Positions 57,001 to 64,000 of a stretch of 64,000 bases of DNA are shown piece after piece. Position 1 is the first letter of the stretch, and every line of letters starts with the position of its first letter. The stretch is from Raffaelea ambrosiae (Eukaryota; Ascomycota; Sordariomycetes; Ophiostomatales; Ophiostomataceae), in assembly GCA_002778195.1 (NCBI GenBank), contig PCDI01000002.1, positions 4,229,234-4,293,233 of the forward strand, given 5' to 3'. Both the position numbers and the translations under genes were made by a program. The notes under the pieces were generated by a model that did not search any database, was not told the DNA's origin, and saw nothing but the letters and a program-made list of their open reading frames with translations.

Positions 57001-59616
57001 TATGTACAAAGGGGAAAAAGAGAGAGATACCATGTGTGAAAAGAGGCTGACGGTTGCATTGCGCAGGGGTGGGAGGAGATTGGCAGGAGAAAGGTGCAGA
57101 AGACGCGCCGAGTGATGCAGAGTGGTTTTGAAAAACGAGGCAAAATGAGAGGCAAGACGGTGTCGAAAGGAGGATGTACATAGTAAGAAGACGGTAAAAA
57201 TTCTGCAAAGAGTCACAAGCAGCCCTACAGTCATTCATGCATTGCAGTCACAGACAATTGAGGAAAGAGCCATCGAGGAGCGGCAAGGACACAATGGTTC
57301 GTCAAGCACAACTTCCAGAGACGGAGTGGTCTGGGTATACGTAGCGCACGTCGTAATGTCTGTCTAAAGTCGGACCAGTGCGGTGGATGTTTGTTGGTGG
57401 GGCTCTTTTTTCCTACGAGCGAGGGTCCCAGCTTCCCTTCCCGGAAAGAAGGCCCCACTCGCCGCTGTTAGCGACAAAATTTCTGGAGCCACCAGATCGC
57501 GAGGAAGGTGCAGTCAGACTAGCAAAAGCCATACAGTCTCGTACACCGTAGATTGCCGTGTACGGTGCACTCGTAGAAAAACTGGAAAAATAGAAGAAGA
57601 AAAAGAAGAAGCAAAATAATGAAACGCCTCTGATTGACCATCCGCCCTGCCTTGCTGTCCAGGCAGCCGCACCGTAAGCTCGGATGAAATGCCCGCAGCC
57701 GTGCTACCTGACATAGTTGCACTCCAGACCGTCTTCATCTACTTATTTCGTAGGACTTCGTCTCGCGAGAGACAACCTTGTTCGGCAGGCTGGTGGCTCG
57801 GGCCAGGAAAGTCGAGGGCGATAAGAAGAGCACCTTCTGTCCGGGTGATCGCAGGCGGTGGACCTGGTTGGTCAGCGCTTGCCCAGTGTTGCTTGGAACG
57901 GAAGGAGCGCTCGGGGGCTATTACATAGTAGGAACTTCTGGTTTGCCGCTCTTTCCCCAGCGTTATTATCCCCGAGGGGGGCGGCGGCAGAAACAGGCAG
58001 GGCGTGGCCGTAATACGTAAGAGGAAGCCACATGCGCGGATAGGCATAAGTTGACCCTGAATCATGGCATAGTTAGCAGCTGCATGGCAGTCTGTCTGTG
58101 AAACTCTACGTTGCTCGCAACTAGCTCTCTCCAGAGATCGATTTGCGGTGCTTTTACATAGTACGCGATGTGCTTTCACCAAACTGCCTTTGCCCTGCCT
58201 TGCGATCCCTTGGCTTGTGCGACAGCCCGGTCGCCCATCTCCGTGCCGCACCCTGCAGAAGCAAAAACAAGGAAAGAAAAAAGACTCGATCGTGATTGGC
58301 GATTGCGTTGGCTATCAGATGCAGTCCAGCAGAGGAACGAACCATCAGGTTAGCTTGTCAAGCAGAGGTCGCCACGGACAAGTGATGGGCCAGTGAGGGT
58401 GCCAGCCAGTGACACTGGGTCGTCTTGCACGAACCGATAGTGCGTGTGCATGCATGGTCTTTATGGGGAGAGCAAGAAAAGAGGCGAGTATGCTCGCACT
58501 TATTATTTCTTCTCGTCCCCATATTGTAAAAGCCTCCTAATAGCTTGGTATGAATCTTGGCCAGGCTTGGGTGTAAGCACGGAGGATCCATGGCCCTGCC
58601 TTCTAGGCAGCACCTACCCACAGATGCATGGTGCGTGCTTCCTTCTGCAGGCTACGCAGATTCGAAATGCGGGCTCTGGCTGGCTGGCCTTGTCTAGCCA
58701 CACGAGCAGGTTGCAGGCTGGGCAGTGACTCAATGCGCGAGTGCAACAGCAGGGGGGCACACCGCCAATGACGGGTGTTGCGGAAGGAGAGCCACGGCGG
58801 ATACTGACGGTGTAGGCTCGAGCCGACCTGGGGAATGTGAAATTGGACCATGAAACGGGCAGTTGGGTTGTCTGAGGCAGCGAGCGAGGAAGGACGATGT
58901 ACACATAGTATCCGAAGAGGAGAAGAACAAATGAGCGGACAGGCCATCGATCCACACGGACACAGGTGCTCGTAGCGACGTCCGCCAGATCAAGCTGAAA
59001 CGGGGACAGAATAGCTGTCCTTCCAGCGGTGAGATGCATGTTGAGGGGGGTCTGTGTCAAGTTGATTTAGTCTCTGAACAGACAGATGAAGCCAAGAGCG
59101 CAGCAGCCCAACGACACAGCACAACACACAAGTACTATGTAATAGCAGCACAAACACAGGCACGTCCCCCAAACACGCAGAATCGAATGTGCATCGAATG
59201 TGCATCAGGGGAGGATACCCCGGCCTGTCTGGAAGAGGTCTTCCTGGCAAGCACGGCGGCACGAAACAGCCATTGCCAGCCAATGCCGAACAGGGGCAAC
59301 GAGGCCTCTCGTGCGCTGCGAGAGATAAGATGCCCATACGCAAGCTCGTGACGATGGCAAGGCCCCTGTTCCGCCTGGTGCCTCGTCCGACCCGTGACAC
59401 GCCCGGACGCGAGCCCGTCGCACGACACACGTCGTCTGCTCGTCCAGGGCGCCCTTCAAACAAACCCACACACGCTCCCACGCGCACTAGCGAGCTCTGC
59501 CAGGTGGCGGTGGCTCCTTCCTCCCCGAGCGTGTCTCAAACGGCCGGCCGCTCGCCAGCCAATCACAGCCGCCCAAGCCCGCTACTTTACACGACCAAGA
59601 CGCGACGTCCGCTTTT

Positions 59617-59672
59617 CCCTCAGCGTGTGGCCCTCAGCGTGTGGCCCTCGGCGTGTGGCTCTCAGCGTGTGG
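59617..59672 (+). repeat. Four-copy 14-bp tandem repeat upstream of CAC2
   Basis: Four contiguous copies of CCCTCAGCGTGTGG. The third has G for A at position 6 and the fourth has T for C at position 2. The array lies about 530 bp before the CAC2 start codon and the copies are in register without spacers. Confidence 0.9.
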
Positions 59673-60197
59673 TGGCTTTCCTTCCTTCCCCTATTAGCGC
59701 CATTTTGCCTGGTCCCAGCGCTTCTGCCCAGTGTGTTCGGCCCTGCGTTTCTGCGTGTGCTCCTGCCCTCCTGCCCTGGGCCTGGTCTCACCTTGCCTCA
59801 GCCGCCTGACTGAGCTTCTTTGTTCCATCCGCCTGTCCCAGTCTCCGACCTCATCTCGTCGCCTCCACTCCGCGTCGCCTCTCTTCGACGCCAGCCCGGA
59901 ACAATCCTCGGAGGCTGCCAGCCCGTATTTCTGTCGTGTTTCTCAGCCGCGTTTTCGTCGACCCGGCCTTCTGGGCACCCGCGTTTCCATCCGACCAGCC
60001 ATTCCCTTCGGGTTGTCCCCCCCTGGCTTGTGCATCTTCATAGTCATCTTATTCATCCCGACAGCCACTTCGAGACCATAGCGTCAACCGGCCATCTCGC
60101 GTTGCCTGCCCGCCTCGGCCTCCCATCGACAACAGCCCCCCTCCCCCCGTCTTCCATCGACATCCAGCTCACGACGAGCCCCTCCCACCCGAACCCC

Positions 60198-60209
60198 ATG
60201 CCACCATGA
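60198..60209 (+). promoter_or_regulatory. Three-codon upstream ORF overlapping the CAC2 start
   Basis: ATG-CCA-CCA-TGA: the stop codon TGA overlaps the CAC2 ATG (ATGA). The main start has the stronger context (CCACCATGA). Confidence 0.6.
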
Positions 60210-62424
60210 AGAGCACCCCCCTTATCATCAATTGGCATGACCACAATGCCCCCATCTACTCGGCTCATTTCGAGCCGAACGCCAAAGGTCGTCTAGCCAC
60301 GGCTGGCGGCGACAACAACGTCCGGGTACGTTCACAGGAGGAGCTGCAGCGAGCGTGCACCAGCTTGGAGGAGCTCTTGTCGCCCACGGGGAGAGAAACT
60401 GGCTGGCTGACCTCCATCGTGCGTCCATTGGCTAACCCCGTCGTCTCTAGATCTGGAAGGTCGAATCCGATGGCGAGAGCAGAAAGGTCGAATACCTGGC
60501 CTCGCTCGTCAAGCACACCCAGGCCGTCAACGTCGTCCGCTGGTCTCCCAAAGGTGAGTTGCGTTCCTTTCCTGTCTGCTGCGGCCATGCCAACCTGATT
60601 GCTTCTCGTGCAGAAGAAAGCCTGCCCCCTGCTGACACACTCCCGCCCCAGGCGAGCTCCTGGCCTCGGCCGGCGACGACGGCAACGTCATCCTCTGGGT
60701 GCCCTCCGAGACCCACCACCAAGCCTTTGGCAGCGACGGCGCCGAGGACAAGGAGAGCTGGCGGACCAAGCACATGTGCCGGTCGTCTGGCGCCGAGATC
60801 TACGACCTGGCCTGGTCGCCCGACGGCGCGTACTTTATCATCGGCAGCATGGACAACGTGGCCCGCATCTACAATGCCGCTACGGGCGCGTTGGTGCGCC
60901 AGATCGCCGAGCACAGCCACTACGTCCAGGGCGTCGCCTGGGACCCGCTCAACGAGTACATTGCCACCCAGTCGTCCGACCGCTCGGTGCACATATACAG
61001 CCTCAAGACGAAGGACGGCCAGTACACCCTGACCGGCCTCGACGACAAGCCGCCCAAGATCGCCGCCCACATCAAGGCCGATCTGCCACCGCGCCGCCTC
61101 GCCTCGCAGAGCCCGGCACCCCCCGATCTCGGCGGCCATCGCGCCCAGCTCGCCGTCATTGACGGCGTCGCCGGCAGTCTCGGCCCGCCGCCGTCCATCA
61201 GCTCTCCGGCCCCGTCCGCCCCCGGCACGCCCACCTCCTTTGCCCTCCCCATGAACCCGCCCAGCGTCGTCAGCCACAGCCGCCGCTCCTCCTTCTCCTC
61301 GCGCCGCTCCGCCTCACCGGCGCCCTCGTCCATGCCGCTGCCCGCCGTCATGCCCATGGAGGCCTCGCCCAAGCCGCACCCGCCGCCGCCGTCGACGACC
61401 AGCCTCGGCATGAAGAACGCCAGCCTCTATGCCAACGAGACGCTGACCTCCTTCTTCCGCCGCCTCACCTTCACCCCCGACGGCAGTCTGCTGCTGACCC
61501 CCGCCGGCCAGTACCAGACCCAGCACCACAACGAAGGCGCCAAGCCGACCTACGAGGTCGTCAACACCGTCTACATCTACTCGCGCGGCGGCATCAACAA
61601 GGCGCCCATTGCCCACCTCCCCGGCCACAAGAAGCCGTCTGTCGCTGTCCGCTGTTCTCCCATCGTCTATACCCTCCGCCCGACCCCGCCCACGACGAAA
61701 CACATTACCATCGACACATCCTCCGCCGAAGACCCCATTCCTTCTCTTCCAGAGCCCGTCACCAAGCCAACATCCATACCACCATCGGTCATGGAGCCGC
61801 CGCCATTACCCACGACAACTTCTGCTACCGCTACTGCTACCGCTACGACCACCTCCGCGCCCACTCCTTCTGGCGCTACCACGGCCACTTCCACCGCAGA
61901 AGCCGCTACGCCAAACGCGAAGAGCAGCCTGGGCCTCGATGCTCCATCACCGGCTGCTGCTGCCACGCCCGGCCCCAAGTCTGCTTTTGCCCTCTCCCAC
62001 CGCATGATTTATGCCGTGGCCACGCAGGATTCGGTCCTGCTCTACGACACGCAGCAGCAGACGCCTATCTGTGTCGTCAGCAACCTGCACTGTGCCACCT
62101 TTACCGACCTGACCTGGTAAGTTTCAGTCTGCGCGATAAAAGAAGACGCGAAAACAAATCACCGAAAAGACAAAGACCAGGAGGAACATGAAGAAAACAG
62201 AACATGCAAGGGAAAAACGAGGAATGAAAGACCACGGAACAAAAAAGTATCACGCATGTGACAGGAACGCCCACTAACATACACACCAGGTCGAGCGACG
62301 GCTTAACCCTGCTCATCTCCTCGTCTGACGGCTTCTGCTCGACACTCTCCTTTACACCCGGCGAGCTGGGCCAGCAGTTTACTGGCGACACGCTCCCCAC
62401 TCACAAACGCCAAACGTCTGCATC

Positions 62425-62457
<33 letters not shown>

Positions 62458-63157
62458 CATTGACGGGACCTCTTCGTCCACGCAAAGCACGCCTGCTCCA
62501 ACACCCGTCGCTGTGTTTGCACCGCCATCACCGTATACGGGCGGCGGTGGAGCCAGCACCAGCGGCAACAGCGCGCACCACCAGCACCGAAACTCGGCCA
62601 GCTCATTTACTGCGCCATCGCCACCACCAACTGCATCCTTTGTGAGCGCCCGGCCGTCGTCTCCGGCCCGGTCCAACTCAACTTCATCTATTATGACGCA
62701 GTCGTCTACAGCGCCATCGGCCGCCGCGCCTTCGTTGATGAACAACCCACCGCTCGTGGTCGGCAGCATTCCTAGCATTGCTGCGAGCTCCGGGAAAAGC
62801 GTGCCGTCAGCCGCCACACCACCGGAGACACCGAGAAACCGGACGAATAGTGTGACGAGCAGCGTGGCGGGCAGCGCTCTGGGCAGTGCTGCGGCTCCCT
62901 CAAACTTGGGTCCGTCGGCCTCAACGCCATCTGCCTCGACGGCACCGGCGGCACCTTCGGTGTCGACCTCGACGTCCTCGGCTACGAACAGCACAGCGAC
63001 GGGTGCGCCCACGAGCGCCACCACGCCATTGTCCACAGGTACCAAACGGGAGGCCAGTGACGTGGAAACGGATGACCAGGCAGCCAAGGAGCCGCCCAAG
63101 AAGCGGCGCATTGCCCCGACGCTGGTCAGCGGCAATGGTGACGGCGCGTCGTCGTGA
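60206..63157 (+). CDS. CAC2: Chromatin assembly factor 1 subunit B (Cac2/p60)
   Basis: WD40 subunit of CAF-1, which deposits H3-H4 on newly replicated DNA together with PCNA and Asf1. The exons are 60206-60325, 60451-60553, 60652-62116 and 62290-63157, giving 851 residues. The introns are 125, 98 and 173 nt, with GT...AG ends and CTAAC or CTGAC branches. Junctions restore family text: GGDNNVR-IWKVESDGE, RWSPK-GELLASAGDDG and FTDLTW-SSDGLTLLISSSDG. The WD40 blades start with INWHDHNAPIYSAHF and include LAWSPDGAYFIIGSMDN and GVAWDPLNEYIATQSSDRS. The characteristic NETLTSFFRRLTFTPDGSLLLTPAG and the block YAVATQDSVLLYDTQQ follow. Long Pro/Ser/Thr/Ala inserts separate blades, and the disordered tail after residue about 600 has polyalanine and ends in basic KRRIAPTL. 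An alternative in-frame acceptor at 60612 would add 13 residues; the conserved junction favours 60651. Confidence 0.95.
62424..62456. repeat. GCA triplet run coding for polyalanine in CAC2
   Basis: About ten consecutive GCA codons in the disordered C-terminal part, outside the WD40 propeller. Confidence 0.85.
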
Positions 63158-64000
63158 GAGTTACAGAAGAAGGGAAGAGAGTGTATGCATATACCGGCTA
63201 GGGAGTTTTGAGGACTTTGTTTTCTTACTGGTTTCCTATGTCTTGTTTTGTTGGTTCAGCTGGTACTTACTCCTCGGCTGTGTTCCCATGTTCCATTATC
63301 TGCTTTTTATTTCCCCTCCATTTTTATTTTGTACGGAATGTTGGTATGGGTTTCCTTGCCTGTTTGAGTGCTGCTATCTCACAGCTGTTTTCTCTCTCTT
63401 TCTTTTAAGCATGGCAGCACGCATAGGGTAAAAAAAAAGGGCGAATGAGATGGGAGAATGATGTTCGGCGAGAGTTGCAGAACACGGAGTTGCCCTCTTT
63501 TGCATTGTCTTTTTTTCTTATTTCTCCATGTTACAATACGTTAACTCTGGTAGACAAAGTTTTAAAAAAAGGGGTTCAGTTTGATTTGGTCTTTGTAAGA
63601 GCACAGCATGCCAAAACAAAACTCTCCATATCGTGACTGACAAAACCTAGTCTACATTTCTTAGATAATTGAGGGTTTCCATTTTCACTTCCGAACTACC
63701 TCCCAGTTGTGAGCTTTTCCCTCGAGACGGTGAAGGAACAGTGTATGGGAATCTTCTACACTCTTTTTTTTTTAAAAAACATCTTATCCGCCCTAATTGC
63801 GCAAAGTACAAAATGGTAAAACAGTAACAACCACTCCTCAAACACAAACAAGAACCCTCTTTGGACCACGAGAAAAAAAAATAAAAAACAACCAACCAAA
63901 TCGACGACAAACAGACCGAAATGCCTTTCTTTCGTATTTCCTCGCCCCTCTCTTTCGATCTCTTGGTACTCGGTCTTTGTCTTTTCCGTACCCTGTCCCT
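63158..64000. other. CAC2 3' UTR and right edge
   Basis: T-rich sequence after the CAC2 stop, then mixed A/T-rich DNA to the window end. No gene with family character; a neighbouring gene may begin outside. Confidence 0.6.

Larger units (their letters stand above)
55728..60205. promoter_or_regulatory. Divergent intergenic region ABC transporter / CAC2
   Basis: About 4.5 kb between divergent starts. It holds a 22-G tract (56883-56904), six ACATAGTA/TACTATGT motifs between 56995 and 59140, an 11-bp duplication (ATCGAATGTGC, about 59180-59205) and a four-copy 14-bp tandem repeat (59617-59672). The last 500 bp are C/T-rich, as in a long CAC2 leader. No protein or RNA gene supported. Confidence 0.55.

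Noticed and set aside
11789..60205. tRNA, 5S rRNA or snRNA genes in the spacers
   Set aside because: I looked for T-loop sequences (GGTTCRANNCC) and their complements and found none with a supporting acceptor stem.
60613..60651. Earlier in-frame acceptor in CAC2 intron 2
   Set aside because: It would insert 13 residues into a conserved WD40 turn (SPK-GELLASAGDD); the later acceptor restores the family sequence.
1..64000. Secondary-metabolite cluster, mobile element or CRISPR-like array
   Set aside because: The genes are unrelated conserved housekeeping genes; no synthase, transposase, integrase, terminal repeat or regularly spaced repeat was found.

Overview
The window is nuclear DNA of a filamentous ascomycete. 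The genes are spliced by short introns (mostly 72-210 nt) with GT...AG ends and fungal-type branch sites (CTAAC/TACTAAC). Coding exons are GC-rich with GC-biased third positions, so long shadow frames appear on the opposite strand. The proteins resemble Pezizomycotina members and carry many Ala, Gln, Ser and Asp/Glu low-complexity insertions. I infer a Sordariomycete, possibly near the Ophiostomatales; the lineage is a guess. No tRNA, rRNA, transposon, CRISPR array or viral element was recognised.

Layout. Positions 1-4619 (+) hold the 5'-truncated catalytic subunit of DNA polymerase alpha. It converges on eIF4G (11788-6250, -). A gene-poor stretch of about 5.4 kb follows. The spliceosomal helicase Aquarius/Cwf11 (22034-17190, -) and THO subunit 1/Hpr1 (22489-25219, +) then diverge from a 454-bp intergenic region. 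An INSIG-family sterol-regulatory membrane protein (27747-25907, -), the WD40 ribosome-biogenesis protein Mak11 (31748-29748, -) and the NuA4 subunit Vid21/Eaf1 (38341-33057, -) follow on the minus strand. Next on the plus strand are an Nbp2-type SH3 adaptor (41577-43259), mitochondrial NADH-cytochrome b5 reductase Mcr1 (44440-45725) and a DNAJC11-like protein (46587-49988). An ABCC transporter (55727-50784, -) converges on the last of these. A 4.5-kb spacer precedes the CAF-1 subunit Cac2 (60206-63157, +).

Most genes are conserved single-copy housekeeping genes of chromosome replication and chromatin (POL1, CAC2, VID21), mRNA maturation and export (Aquarius, HPR1), translation and ribosome assembly (eIF4G, MAK11), and mitochondrial or membrane biology (MCR1, DNAJC11-like, INSIG, ABCC). 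They do not form a biosynthetic or defence cluster. The only pairing that suggests joint function is Aquarius with HPR1, since both families act on nascent mRNP and R-loops.

The most unusual item is in HPR1. Its C-terminal part reads as a degenerate guanylate-kinase fold whose P-loop has lost the catalytic Lys and Ser. Others are a dispersed 8-mer (ACATAGTA/TACTATGT) confined to the intergenic regions, two long Gln-Ala arrays in Vid21, a J-like domain without HPD in the DNAJC11 homologue, and a three-codon upstream ORF overlapping the CAC2 start codon.
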